Assembly (NCBI GenBank): GCA_018712265.1
Contig: DVHF01000034.1
Location: forward strand, 1 to 36,089
DNA from: Candidatus Gallacutalibacter pullicola
GTDB taxonomy: Bacteria; Bacillota; Clostridia; Oscillospirales; Acutalibacteraceae
DNA length: 36,089 bases
Reading direction: 5' to 3'
Shown: one piece after another, positions 7,908 through 16,377 of the stretch
How positions within the stretch are numbered: the first letter of the stretch is position 1
How the letters are laid out: each line of letters begins with the position of its first letter
The notes under the pieces: model-generated
Database searches by the model: none
What the model saw: the letters and a program-made list of their open reading frames with translations, nothing else
What the model was told of the DNA's origin: nothing
Position numbers and translations under genes: made by a program

Positions 7908-9779
7908 TTCGATGGGGAACTTCGCGCCGCGGCGATCGGTCAGCTCCGGCGGTTTTATGCAGTGCAGGCAGCCTTTCGGGGAGTTCGCGGCGGGGCAGTT
8001 GCGGCAGAGCATCAGCGGGAGACGGCCGTAAATCACGAGGCCGCGCGGCAGATCACCGCCAAGTGCCGCGGCCTGCGCGAGCGTCAGTTCAAAGGAAAGC
8101 TCTGTGTCGGCGAGGCCGATCTCCTGGTACCACCGGAGCGCGGGCGTGTTCATGACGTTGAGCGAAAACGCACCGTGGACGCGCATCCCGAGAGAAACGG
8201 CCAGCGCCGCCGCACCCAGATTTCCGGCGCGGCAGTCCAGAAAGCCCTCGTCACGGAGAATTTGGAGCTTCCGGGCGGCGGATTCCTCCCTGCCGAACAG
8301 GGCGCGGGGGATCTCGGCGGCAGCGGGGATCCCGCGTTCACGCAGGCCGCGGAATACCTCGATCGGCGCGGACAGCGGAATATAGACAAGCTCGCACCGC
8401 GCGGCCAGATCCGGGATCACGCTCGGGTCCGCGAACCGGGCGCGGAGCTTCATCGGCGCGGTGGGATAGTAGGCGCCGTCCGGGATCTCCGCCGCGGCGA
8501 ACGGGATCGGATCGCGGCGGGCGCGCTGCTGTTCCAGAAGTGTGAGGGCGTCGCGCCGCAGCGCGTTGAGCGCCGAAGCCGGTACGGACAACCCCTCCGC
8601 GATGGTGCAGGACACAGACCGCGCGAAAAACGGCGTTCCTCCTGTTTTGGAGAGCTGTTCGCGGCACCGATCGCTGTCAATGGCGCGGTGAACGGCAGTC
8701 TGCGGTACATCGCCGTGTACCTCGGCGCGGCGGCCGTCGGGATCGGCGGCGCAGAGCGTGACAGGCTGATCCGGCTGGATAGACAGGGAAAAATCGACCG
8801 GCACGCGGGACGGTTCTTTTTGGTAGAGCGCGCGCAGGTTGGCAAAGACCTCGTTCGTCGCGCCCGTGACGTCCTCTTTGGATCGCACGCCGAACATATC
8901 GCGGCCAAGCTTGCCGTCGGGATAGCCGGTCGTGAAGCCGGATCGCGAGAACACCGCGGCCAGATCGTGCGTCAGTACCGGCGGAATTTCCTCCCCGTCG
9001 GCGGCATGACGGCAGGCGGCGGTGGCGGCCGCGACGTATTCGGGACGTTTCATGCGTCCCTCGATTTTCGCGCTGCACACGCCCGCGTCCATCAGATCGC
9101 CGAGCCGGGAGATCATGGAAAGATCCTTGAGGCTCAGATCGTGGCCCGTGCCGCCGGGCGCGGAAAACGGGAGGCGGCACGTCTGCGCGCACAGGCCGCG
9201 GTTGCCGCTGCGGGAGCCGAGCATCGCGCTGAAATAGCATTGTCCGGACACGGACATACACAGCGCGCCGTGCACGAAGCTTTCCAGCTCGATGGGGGAA
9301 TCCTGTGTTTTATCGGAGATTTCGCGGATTTCGGACAGAGAAAGCTCACGCGCCAGCACGACGCGGGAAAAGCCGAGACGGGCGAGCAGCTGCGCCCCGG
9401 CCGGGGTGTGGATGGACATCTGTGTGGACGCGTTGAGGTGCAGGTCCGGGCAGCAGACGCGGAGCATCCAGATGAGGCCGGGGTCCTGGATGATGACGGC
9501 GTCGACCGGCAGCGAACAGGCGTACCGGACGAGGTCGAGGGCGGCGGGAAGCTCGTCCTGCCGGAGCAGCGTATTGACGGCCAGATACAGCTTGACACCG
9601 CGTGCGTGGCAGTAGTCTGCGGCCTGTTTCAGCTCAGAGTTGTCGAAGTTATGCGCGTTTGCGCGCGCTGAAAAGGAGCTCGCGCCCAGATAGACGGCGT
9701 CGGCCCCTGAACGTACCGCCGCAATCAGGGAATCGAAGCTGCCCGCAGGCGCGAGGATCTCAATGGAATTTTGTTTCAT
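7692..9779 (-). CDS. Peptidase U32 family protein with DUF3656 domain (RlhA/YdcP-like)
   Basis: 695 residues from the ATG at 9777-9779 (GAGAGG seven bases upstream; the frame stays open further up, but the family N-terminus IEILAPAGSFDSL starts here). Domains: a TIM-barrel-like U32 region (about 5-330), containing the signature ESFVHGALCMSVSGQC and CAQTC; a DUF3656 segment (about 380-460, with QLSKTGGTPF); and a C-terminal second half with clustered cysteines (LCRNC ... GCLHC) and the closing LDPAHAGKPDFSFTRGLY. This is the architecture of E. coli YdcP/RlhA, which makes 5-hydroxycytidine in 23S rRNA; other U32 proteins hydroxylate tRNA or degrade collagen. RNA modification is therefore the best guess, proteolysis less likely. 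In clostridia such a gene commonly follows zapA; here rhaM lies between them. Confidence 0.88.
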   Translation of the reverse strand: MKQNSIEILAPAGSFDSLIAAVRSGADAVYLGASSFSARANAHNFDNSELKQAADYCHARGVKLYLAVNTLLRQDELPAALDLVRYACSLPVDAVIIQDPGLIWMLRVCCPDLHLNASTQMSIHTPAGAQLLARLGFSRVVLARELSLSEIREISDKTQDSPIELESFVHGALCMSVSGQCYFSAMLGSRSGNRGLCAQTCRLPFSAPGGTGHDLSLKDLSMISRLGDLMDAGVCSAKIEGRMKRPEYVAAATAACRHAADGEEIPPVLTHDLAAVFSRSGFTTGYPDGKLGRDMFGVRSKEDVTGATNEVFANLRALYQKEPSRVPVDFSLSIQPDQPVTLCAADPDGRRAEVHGDVPQTAVHRAIDSDRCREQLSKTGGTPFFARSVSCTIAEGLSVPASALNALRRDALTLLEQQRARRDPIPFAAAEIPDGAYYPTAPMKLRARFADPSVIPDLAARCELVYIPLSAPIEVFRGLRERGIPAAAEIPRALFGREESAARKLQILRDEGFLDCRAGNLGAAALAVSLGMRVHGAFSLNVMNTPALRWYQEIGLADTELSFELTLAQAAALGGDLPRGLVIYGRLPLMLCRNCPAANSPKGCLHCIKPPELTDRRGAKFPIECGKSYVEILNSVPLYLADRFVEIKGQDFGVLHFTVENSVEIVETLSRYLDPAHAGKPDFSFTRGLYYRGVE

Positions 9780-9796
9780 GTAAAACCTCTCAATCA

Positions 9797-9840
9797 ATGG
9801 GGTTCGCCCTGCCCGGGCACGCACACAGTTTGAAGCTTTC
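9797..9840. repeat. Short R3-family fragment at the rhaM stop codon
   Basis: TTCGCCCTGCCCGGGCA, then CACACAGTTTGAAGCTTTCAG, matching the opening module of the long R3 elements (for example 35640-35675). The fragment reaches into the rhaM stop codon, so the end of rhaM may have been created or trimmed by the repeat. Confidence 0.6.
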
Positions 9841-10153
9841 AGTCCAGATGGAACACCGGCTTGAGATCGATGCTCACCGGGCTGTTGTCCGGATTCGTCT
9901 CCATAATGTCGGCCATGAAGTCCCACCAGCGGCGGCAGGCGTCCGTCTGGGCGAGCTGCGCCCATTTCTCCTCGCTCTCCACCTCAAGATACCCGACGAG
10001 ATCGAGCGTAGCCGGATCGAGGAAGATCGAATAATTGTGGCCGCCGTGTTCGTGGATAGCCGCTTTCATTTCCGGCCAGAGCAGGTTGTGGCGGCGCTCA
10101 TATTCTTCCTCGTTTCCGGCGAAAAGCTTCATTTTTACCATTTTCCGAATCAT
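9839..10153 (-). CDS. rhaM: L-rhamnose mutarotase
   Basis: 104 residues, the full length of the family. The enzyme interconverts alpha- and beta-L-rhamnose in the cytosol to feed the rhamnose isomerase pathway. The protein aligns closely with E. coli RhaM: Tyr18 and His22 of the active site (EEYERRH), HNYSIFLD, the ACRRWWDFM stretch with the paired tryptophans, and NPDNSP. The ATG has a strong GGAGG eight bases upstream. No other rhamnose gene is in the window; it sits between zapA and the U32 gene on the same strand, 69 bp after zapA, so it is probably expressed with them. Confidence 0.95.
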   Translation of the reverse strand: MIRKMVKMKLFAGNEEEYERRHNLLWPEMKAAIHEHGGHNYSIFLDPATLDLVGYLEVESEEKWAQLAQTDACRRWWDFMADIMETNPDNSPVSIDLKPVFHLD

Positions 10154-10222
10154 TGCGGATTCCTCCCTGCATAGACGTTTTATTTTGGGACAGACTTTCT
10201 GTTGGAAAATTCTGTATGGGTT

Positions 10223-10747
10223 TTATTCTTCGTCCTTCTTCTCAAAGAAAGAGATAAAATTGCTCCCTTCCGGCTCCTCAGGCTCCTTCTGCGGGCGGGC
10301 GTAATTCCCCACCTGCATCGGGGACGGCGCGTGCGCCTGTGCGCCGCGGCTGGGCTGCTTGGCCGGATGTCCCGCAGCGGCGGCGGGATCGGGCGCGGAT
10401 TCTTCTGACAGCCGGGCGCGCAGCGTCTGGATCTCGCGCTTCATGCGATCGATCTCGCGGCGCGCCTCCTCCGCCTCAAGCCGGGCGCGGGAGGATTCCT
10501 CCAGATAATCGCGGATCTGGCCGCGGAGATTGTCGGCATCGTCGAGGGCGTGCCGTTTTTCGTCGCAGAACCGCAAAGCGGCCAGGATTGCCGCCAGCGT
10601 GACGGAAATCCGCTGGTTCTGATCCATGAATTCCGTGACGGCCTTTTCTACCTCGTCGCCCATGGCGCGGACGTAGCTCTCTGGATCGTCTGTGGAGAGC
10701 AGGCACTCGTTGTTGCAGATGACAAGTTTAATCACATTCTTACCCAA
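10223..10747 (-). CDS. zapA: Cell division protein ZapA
   Basis: FtsZ-ring-associated protein that bundles FtsZ filaments at mid-cell. It has 174 residues: a ZapA domain (about 1-75; KNVIKLVICNNECLLSTDDPESYVRAMGDEV, split here as recognised sub-motifs VIKLVICN and DPESYVRAMGDEV), then a long coiled coil (about 62-125, Arg/Glu-rich) and a disordered tail rich in Pro, Ala and Gln. The tail makes it longer than minimal ZapA. The start is TTG at 10745-10747 with AAAGGATGAG upstream; a GTG four codons later is an alternative. First gene of the zapA-rhaM-U32 run. Confidence 0.87.
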   Translation of the reverse strand: MGKNVIKLVICNNECLLSTDDPESYVRAMGDEVEKAVTEFMDQNQRISVTLAAILAALRFCDEKRHALDDADNLRGQIRDYLEESSRARLEAEEARREIDRMKREIQTLRARLSEESAPDPAAAAGHPAKQPSRGAQAHAPSPMQVGNYARPQKEPEEPEGSNFISFFEKKDEE

Positions 10748-10804
10748 GATAAGTTCTCATCCTTTCGGAAACGCCGGGACGGCGGGAATTTTTTTGTTTG
10801 TTCT

Positions 10805-10833
10805 ATTATAAATCATTTGACAATATTTAGAAA
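10805..10833 (-). promoter_or_regulatory. Probable zapA promoter
   Basis: A perfect TATAAT on the minus strand (10805-10810), about 58 bp before the zapA start, with a poor -35 (TTTCTA, 10828-10833) at 17 bp. The whole interval 10780-11160 is AT-rich, in contrast to the flanking genes, and holds this promoter and that of glgP, facing apart. Confidence 0.45.
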
Positions 10834-11072
10834 GGGATTTTTGAAAAAATTATGCTTTCCGTGTCTCCAAAAACAGACTTTTTTCGACAAAAAGTAAAAT
10901 TGCAGAGGCGGAAAAGAGCGGGAAATCGCTTTTTGTGAAAAATGACGAAAACAAATCGGAAAAAATCTGTTGTGGGGCGCCGTTCAATTTTTGCCTGAAA
11001 AATCGGCAGAAGTACGATTTTTACGCCGCTTTTGTATAGTCTGACAATTTTTTTGACAGACCTCTCTTTGAA

Positions 11073-11101
11073 TTGAAAATGAAGCAAAATTGGTATATAA
11101 T
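11073..11101 (+). promoter_or_regulatory. Sigma-A promoter for glgP
   Basis: TTGAAA (11073-11078), 17-bp spacer, TATAAT (11096-11101), preceded by T-rich tracts that could act as an UP element. Transcription from about 11108 leaves a 70-nt leader with a small GCCCGG-N6-CCGGGC hairpin (11141-11158) just before the GGAGG of glgP. Confidence 0.75.
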
Positions 11102-11176
11102 AGACATAAGCAGTTTTTGGAAATTTGACAACCGATTTTTGCCCGGCAGAGTCCGGGCTGCTTTGGAGGTTATGCA

Positions 11177-13600
11177 ATGATTGATAAGTCCATCAAGAAA
11201 ATACAGGATCAGATCGAAGAAAAGCTGACGCACAATTTCGGCGTGGTTCCTGATAACGCCACAGACGAGCAGTATTACAAGGCAGTGGCCCTGATCGTTC
11301 GGGAGATGCTTAACAGAGGCCGCAAGGAGACGAAGGAAGCCGCCGAAAAAACAAACACCAAAACTATTTATTATCTCTGTATGGAATTCCTGGTGGGGCG
11401 TTCCCTCAAAAACAACCTGTACAACCTGGGGCTGGAGGAGGATTTCCGGCAGGCGCTTGAGGGGATGGGTGTAAAGCTGGATAACCTGTACGAACAGGAA
11501 CCGGACGCCGGCCTCGGCAACGGCGGTCTGGGCCGTCTGGCCGCGTGCTTTATGGATTCCCTCTCCACGCTGGGATATCCGGCCATGGGATATTCCCTGC
11601 GGTATGAGTACGGGCTGTTCCGCCAGAAGCTTGTGGACGGCTGGCAGACCGAGCTTCCCGATTTCTGGCTCCCGGGCGGGCAAATCTGGCTCCAGCCCGC
11701 GGCCGACAGATCCATCGAGATCCATTTCGACGGGCATATTGAAGAATATTGGAATAACCAGTACCATATTGTAAACCATAAGGACTATAACAAAGTCATC
11801 GCCGTGCCGTATGATATGTACATTTCCGGCAAGGACGGCAAGGCGGTCAGCGTGCTGCGCGTCTGGGCGGCGGCTCCGGCTGATTTCGATATGCGCCTGT
11901 TCAACAGCGGCGATTACATCCGCGCCATCGAGCAGAACGCGCTCGCCGAGACGATCACCAAGGTGCTTTACCCGGAGGACAATCACCTCGAGGGCAAGTC
12001 CCTGCGCCTGAGCCAGCAGTATTTCCTCGTTTCTGCCACGATTCAGGATATCATCCGCCGTCACCTGTTCAAGTACAGCACGCTGGACAATCTCCCGGAC
12101 GTCGCGGCGATCCACCTCAACGATACCCATCCGGTGCTTGCGATCCCGGAGATGATGCGCGTCATGCTCGACGAATGCGGATACGGCTGGGACGATGCCT
12201 GGAACATCGTGACACACACCGTTTCCTACACGAACCACACCGTCATGTCGGAGGCTCTGGAATGCTGGGGCGTCGATATGTTCCGGTTCCGCCTGCCGCG
12301 TATCTACCAGATCATCGAGGAGATCAACCGCCGGTTCTGCGCCGATATGCACGCGCGCGGCGTGGACGGCTATAAGGTGGGCCGCATGGCTCCGCTCAAC
12401 GACGGCTATGTGAAGATGGCGAACCTCGCCGTGGTGAGCAGCCATTCCGTCAACGGCGTGTCCCAGCTGCACAGCGACATCCTCAAGGATTCGGTGTTCC
12501 ACGATTTCTACACCGAGATGCCGGAGAAGTTCAAGAATGTCACGAACGGCATCGCGCACCGCCGCTGGCTCAACCAGTCCAACCCGGAGCTTGCCGCCAG
12601 CCTCAGCGAATGGATCGGCGACGGCTACGTCATGGACGCAAACAAGCTTTCCGATCTTCTCAAATACAAGGACGACAAGCAGGTGCTCGACCGCCTTGCC
12701 AAAATCAAGTATGACAACAAGGTCCGTTTTGCCGAGTACCTGAAAAAGACGCAGAATATCACCATCGATCCGCAGACCATCTTCGACGTGCAGGTCAAGC
12801 GGATGCACGAGTACAAGCGCCAGCACCTGAACGCGCTGCACATCCTGTCGCTGTACCAGTGGCTGCGCGACAACCCCAACGCCGATTTCACCCCGCACAC
12901 CTACATTTTCGGCGCAAAGGCTGCGGCGGGCTATTATTTCGCCAAGCAGATGATCCGCTTTATCGTCTCCCTGGCCAATGTGATCAACAACGATCCGCGC
13001 GTCAACCAGAAGCTGCGCGTCGTGTACGTGGAGGATTACCGCGTCACGGTTGCGGAGCAGCTGATCCCGGCGGCGGAAATCAGCGAGCAGATCTCCCTGG
13101 CCGGAACCGAGGCGAGCGGCACCAGCAACATGAAGTTCATGATCAACGGCGCTGTGACGCTCGGCACGCTCGACGGCGCGAACGTGGAGATGCACGAGGC
13201 TGTGGGCGACGAGAATCTGCTCCTGTTCGGCATGACGACCCCGGAGGTCAACGCGCTCAAGCGGAGCGGCTACCATCCGCAGGTATTCTACAACAATAAT
13301 CCGAAGATCCGCATGGCTCTCGACGAGATGCGCCGCGGGATCGGCGGATTCAGCTTCAGCGACATTGTGGATTCCTTCCTGAAGGTAGACCCGTACATGG
13401 TGCTCGCCGACTTTGATTCCTACGCAGCCGCCCAGCAGAAAGCGGTGGGCCTGTATCACGACGCGGAGCACTGGAACCGCATGGCCCTGATCAATATTGC
13501 CAATTCCGGACGCTTTGCCGCCGACAGAGCGATCCGCGAATACGCGCAGAACATCTGGCACGCCTCACCGCTTCCGTCCGCAGAGGGGAAGAAGGCGTAA
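11177..13600 (+). CDS. glgP: Glycogen/maltodextrin phosphorylase
   Basis: PLP-dependent GT35 enzyme that releases glucose-1-phosphate from the non-reducing ends of alpha-1,4-glucans in the cytosol. It has 807 residues, the usual size. Seen: the N-terminal MEFLVGRSLKNNLYNLG, the active-site stretch EQEPDAGLGNGGLGRLAACF, HLNDTHP, VKRMHEYKRQHLN, and the PLP-lysine segment EASGTSNMKFMINGA with Lys653 as the Schiff-base lysine, followed by GTLDGANVEM. The start is the ATG with GGAGG seven bases upstream. It has its own promoter and a strong terminator, so it is monocistronic. A GH13 glucanase gene follows after an R3 repeat. A long open frame on the opposite strand is only a codon-bias shadow. Confidence 0.98.
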   Translation: MIDKSIKKIQDQIEEKLTHNFGVVPDNATDEQYYKAVALIVREMLNRGRKETKEAAEKTNTKTIYYLCMEFLVGRSLKNNLYNLGLEEDFRQALEGMGVKLDNLYEQEPDAGLGNGGLGRLAACFMDSLSTLGYPAMGYSLRYEYGLFRQKLVDGWQTELPDFWLPGGQIWLQPAADRSIEIHFDGHIEEYWNNQYHIVNHKDYNKVIAVPYDMYISGKDGKAVSVLRVWAAAPADFDMRLFNSGDYIRAIEQNALAETITKVLYPEDNHLEGKSLRLSQQYFLVSATIQDIIRRHLFKYSTLDNLPDVAAIHLNDTHPVLAIPEMMRVMLDECGYGWDDAWNIVTHTVSYTNHTVMSEALECWGVDMFRFRLPRIYQIIEEINRRFCADMHARGVDGYKVGRMAPLNDGYVKMANLAVVSSHSVNGVSQLHSDILKDSVFHDFYTEMPEKFKNVTNGIAHRRWLNQSNPELAASLSEWIGDGYVMDANKLSDLLKYKDDKQVLDRLAKIKYDNKVRFAEYLKKTQNITIDPQTIFDVQVKRMHEYKRQHLNALHILSLYQWLRDNPNADFTPHTYIFGAKAAAGYYFAKQMIRFIVSLANVINNDPRVNQKLRVVYVEDYRVTVAEQLIPAAEISEQISLAGTEASGTSNMKFMINGAVTLGTLDGANVEMHEAVGDENLLLFGMTTPEVNALKRSGYHPQVFYNNNPKIRMALDEMRRGIGGFSFSDIVDSFLKVDPYMVLADFDSYAAAQQKAVGLYHDAEHWNRMALINIANSGRFAADRAIREYAQNIWHASPLPSAEGKKA

Positions 13601-13615
13601 TCCACAAACAACCAG

Positions 13616-13648
13616 TAAGGCCGGACACACGCTGTCCGGCCTTATTTT
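13616..13648 (+). terminator. Rho-independent terminator of glgP
   Basis: Perfect 12-bp stem TAAGGCCGGACA / TGTCCGGCCTTA (13616-13627, 13633-13644), 5-base loop, then TTTT, 16 bp after the glgP stop codon. Confidence 0.93.
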
Positions 13649-13734
13649 CGGCTTCATCAAGATGGGGTCTTTCGTCCAGCCTGGATACACCGCACCCAGT
13701 TTAAAGTTTGCGGTTCCATTGTTTTGGTTTTATC

Positions 13735-14300
13735 GGCCCTAGAAGCTTCCAGCGCGCGGGGGACGCGCTGGAGGATCCACCGCGGTAAGCGTTGGGGCCG
13801 CAGGCCCCTAGCGTGGCTGTCTTCCTGCCCAGTCAGCGCGAAACAGGGAGAGGTTACACTGCGAGGATTCCGGACATCCCGCGCCCGAAATAAGCGAAAG
13901 AGCCTGCCGGGCAGTTGCCCGATAACGTAAAAGCCTTTATAAAGAACGGAATTTTTCCGGCAAAGGGAGCGCGCCTAATGGCTCTCAACATGATTGCTGT
14001 TACCACTAAGGATCCCGGCCGTGGGGTCTGGGGACGCGGCCAGAGCGCTCCCCAGCGGGGAATCTTTAAGGGGGCAGGAGCCCCCTTAAATGGTCTTTTG
14101 CTTCCTTTTCTTCCAACAAGAAAAGGAAGAGCCGTGGGGTGTTAGGGGCGCGGCTTGAGCGGCCCCTTTCGCCGGGACCTCGCAGGTCCGATAGAAAAAC
14201 GGTGAAGCGTCAGGCTTCAAAATACTCCGCCCCGCCCGGGCAGGGCGCAGAATCCCGGCTCGGTGAAGCCGAAGGTTTCAAGCTTTGTGGGGCGAAAAGC
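13735..14300 (-). repeat. R3 element, copy 1 (long hairpin array)
   Basis: About 565 bp on the minus strand, sharing the module order with the other R3 copies: GAAGC/GCTTC hairpin, GGACCT..AGGTCC, a GGGGC..GCCCC stem, the 12-bp stem CTTCCTTTTCTT / AAGAAAAGGAAG (14101-14129), a G-run/C-run stem, GAGCGCTCTGGCCGCG, CACGGCCGGGATC, a conserved GAGCCATTAGGCGCGC-like segment, GGGCGCGGGATGTCC and the closing GGGGCCTGCGGCCCC region. It fills the space between glgP and the GH13 gene. No protein-coding gene is supported within it. Confidence 0.82.
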
Positions 14301-14360
14301 CCGTTCCTCGGTGATGTTATGCGCAGGCCCAGCCTGCTTAAAAAGAGAGGTTTTTTGTTT

Positions 14361-16208
14361 ATGTTTCAGTCTCGGAACCCGGTGTACCGGTACCCACTGG
14401 GAGCAGTGGAGGAAGGCACATCGGTCCATTTCAAAATTTCCATCGGCAGGGACCTGCATTGCTCCGCCATGTATTTCTGCGTGATTGACGATTCCACATC
14501 GGAAGAAACGCACTACTCCATGTTCTGGTGCGGCATGGACGGCGAAAACGCCGAATATTGGGAATGCGACTACGCGCCGCCGCACGCCGGTCTGTTTTTC
14601 TACCACTTCGAGGGCGATACCTGGCACGGCCGCCAGAAATATATGCGCGGGATGTATGGCCGCGACCAGCTCGGCGGCGACCGCAGCTGGCAGCTGACCG
14701 CCTACCGGAAAGGCTTCCAGACCCCCGACTGGCTGTCGGGCGGCGTGATGTACCAGATTTTTCCCGACCGTTTCCATTATTCCGGCACGGAAAAATCAGG
14801 CGTCCCGGAGGACCGCCGGTTCCATACCAACTGGAACGAACAGCCGCAGTGGGAACCCGATCCCGACGGCGAGATCCGAAACAAGGATTATTTCGGCGGC
14901 GATCTGGAGGGGATCACCCATAAGCTCGATTATTTGCAGTCGCTGGGCGTCACCTGCATCTACCTCAACCCGATCTTTGAAGCCCATTCCAACCACCGCT
15001 ACGATACCGCCGATTACTCCAAAATCGATCCCCTGCTCGGCTCAGAGCAGGATTTCCGCCGCCTCTGCCGGGAGGCCAGAAAATATGGGATCCGCGTCAT
15101 CATCGACGGCGTGTTCAACCATACCGGCAGCGACAGCGTCTATTTCAACCGTGAGGGCAGGTATCCTGAGCCGGGCGCGTACCAGTCGCAGGAATCGCCC
15201 TACTATCCCTGGTACGCCTTCAGCAAATGGCCGGACGAGTACGCCTGCTGGTGGAACTTCAAGACCCTCCCCGACGTGATGGAGGAAAATCCCCAATACA
15301 AGGACTATATCACCGGGGAAACCGGAATTATCCAAAAATGGATCGCGGCCGGGGCGTCCGGCTGGCGTCTCGACGTCGCCGACGAGCTCCCGGACAGCTT
15401 CATCGACAGCATCACCGAAGCGGCGCGCCGTCAGGATCCGGACGCCCTTGTGCTCGGCGAGGTCTGGGAGGACGCCTCCAATAAATGCGCCTACGGCCAG
15501 CGCCGCCGCTATCTGCTGGGCGGCCAGCTCGACAGCGTCATGAATTACCCGTTCCGCAACGCGATCCTCGGCTTCCTCACCGGCGGCGATCCCAGCGCGC
15601 AGATGGAAATTATCCTCGACGTGCTTGAGAATTACCCGCCGCAGGTGATCCGCCTGCTGATGAACCACATCGGCACGCACGACACGGAACGCGCCCTGAC
15701 GATGCTCGCCGGGGATCCTGTGCGCGGTCACGGCCGCAAGTGGCAGAGCGCGGCCCATCTCACAAAGGAACGCCGCGCCCACGGCCTGCGTCTGCTGCGG
15801 CTCGCGTCGCTGATGCAGTACACGCTGCCGGGGGTGCCCTGCGTCTACTACGGCGACGAGGCCGGTCTTGAGGGCTACCGCGACCCGTTCAACCGCGGGA
15901 CGTACCCGTGGGGCAACGAGGATTTGGAACTGCTCGGCTGGTACCGGCGGCTGGGAAAGCTCCGCCAAAAATACCGCGCCGTGCTGGCGGAGGGGGATTT
16001 TTCCCCGCTTCATGCCGGAAATAACTGCATGGCGTATATCCGCGCCTCCCATGAGGGCGCTGTGCTGGCGGCGTTCAATGCCTGCGGCGAGACGCGCAGC
16101 CTTCAAGTGCCGTCGGAATGGAAAACCGCTTACGCTGAACTGGGAACGGCTCCCGGCGACGATCTCGTTTTGGAACCGTACGGCTGCGCGATGTTAGTTC
16201 TGCCGTGA
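14361..16208 (+). CDS. Glycoside hydrolase family 13 alpha-glucanase (neopullulanase/maltogenic-amylase type)
   Basis: Cytoplasmic alpha-glucan hydrolase of 615 residues with no signal peptide. An N-terminal beta-rich domain (about 1-120) precedes the catalytic barrel, which opens with GGVMYQIFPDRF. The four GH13 regions are present: DGVFNHTG (region I), GWRLDVADE (region II, nucleophile Asp338), LGEVWED (region III, acid/base Glu367) and NHIGTHD (region IV, Asp441). PCVYYGDEAGLEG precedes the C-terminal beta domain. The ATG at 14361 has GAGAGG ten bases before it; the upstream open frame runs through the R3 repeat and is not coding. With glgP it would degrade imported maltodextrins or stored glycogen. 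The subfamily cannot be fixed by eye; cyclomaltodextrinase or neopullulanase activity is likely. Confidence 0.94.
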   Translation: MFQSRNPVYRYPLGAVEEGTSVHFKISIGRDLHCSAMYFCVIDDSTSEETHYSMFWCGMDGENAEYWECDYAPPHAGLFFYHFEGDTWHGRQKYMRGMYGRDQLGGDRSWQLTAYRKGFQTPDWLSGGVMYQIFPDRFHYSGTEKSGVPEDRRFHTNWNEQPQWEPDPDGEIRNKDYFGGDLEGITHKLDYLQSLGVTCIYLNPIFEAHSNHRYDTADYSKIDPLLGSEQDFRRLCREARKYGIRVIIDGVFNHTGSDSVYFNREGRYPEPGAYQSQESPYYPWYAFSKWPDEYACWWNFKTLPDVMEENPQYKDYITGETGIIQKWIAAGASGWRLDVADELPDSFIDSITEAARRQDPDALVLGEVWEDASNKCAYGQRRRYLLGGQLDSVMNYPFRNAILGFLTGGDPSAQMEIILDVLENYPPQVIRLLMNHIGTHDTERALTMLAGDPVRGHGRKWQSAAHLTKERRAHGLRLLRLASLMQYTLPGVPCVYYGDEAGLEGYRDPFNRGTYPWGNEDLELLGWYRRLGKLRQKYRAVLAEGDFSPLHAGNNCMAYIRASHEGAVLAAFNACGETRSLQVPSEWKTAYAELGTAPGDDLVLEPYGCAMLVLP

Positions 16209-16236
16209 GGTCCCGTGGCGGTATGTTCTCGGGCAG

Positions 16237-16284
16237 AAAACGGAAGATTAAAAGCGCTCCCCCGTTTTGATTTTTTCTTTTTTT
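16237..16284 (+). terminator. Possible terminator after the GH13 gene
   Basis: AAAACGG (16237-16243) can pair with CCGTTTT (16262-16268) across an 18-base loop, followed by GATTTTTTCTTTTTTT. The long loop makes it a modest candidate, but the T-run and position 29 bp after the stop fit. Confidence 0.45.
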
Positions 16285-16377
16285 AATAAAAATTACATTT
16301 TGCATGGACACTTTCCCCATTTGAGCCGTCTTTCTTTACAGAAGCCCAAACCAAAGAATAAAGGGGAGTTGTTTTGC

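Noticed and set aside
7749-9671. 640-codon plus-strand frame opposite the U32 gene
   Set aside because: No motifs; the minus-strand U32 signature and ribosome-binding site are convincing.
11053-11101. TTGACA at 11053 as -35 of glgP
   Set aside because: The distance to TATAAT is 37 bp; TTGAAA at 11073 has the correct 17-bp spacing.
11021-13561. 846-codon minus-strand frame opposite glgP
   Set aside because: It mirrors an unmistakable glycogen phosphorylase with promoter and terminator; no ribosome-binding site or family motif in the mirror frame.
13735-14300. R3 as a group II intron or remnant
   Set aside because: No reverse transcriptase frame, no recognisable domain V hairpin or GUGYG start at the borders.
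14139-14360. N-terminal extension of the GH13 gene
   Set aside because: The upstream part translates the R3 repeat; the ATG at 14361 has a ribosome-binding site and the expected N-terminal domain.
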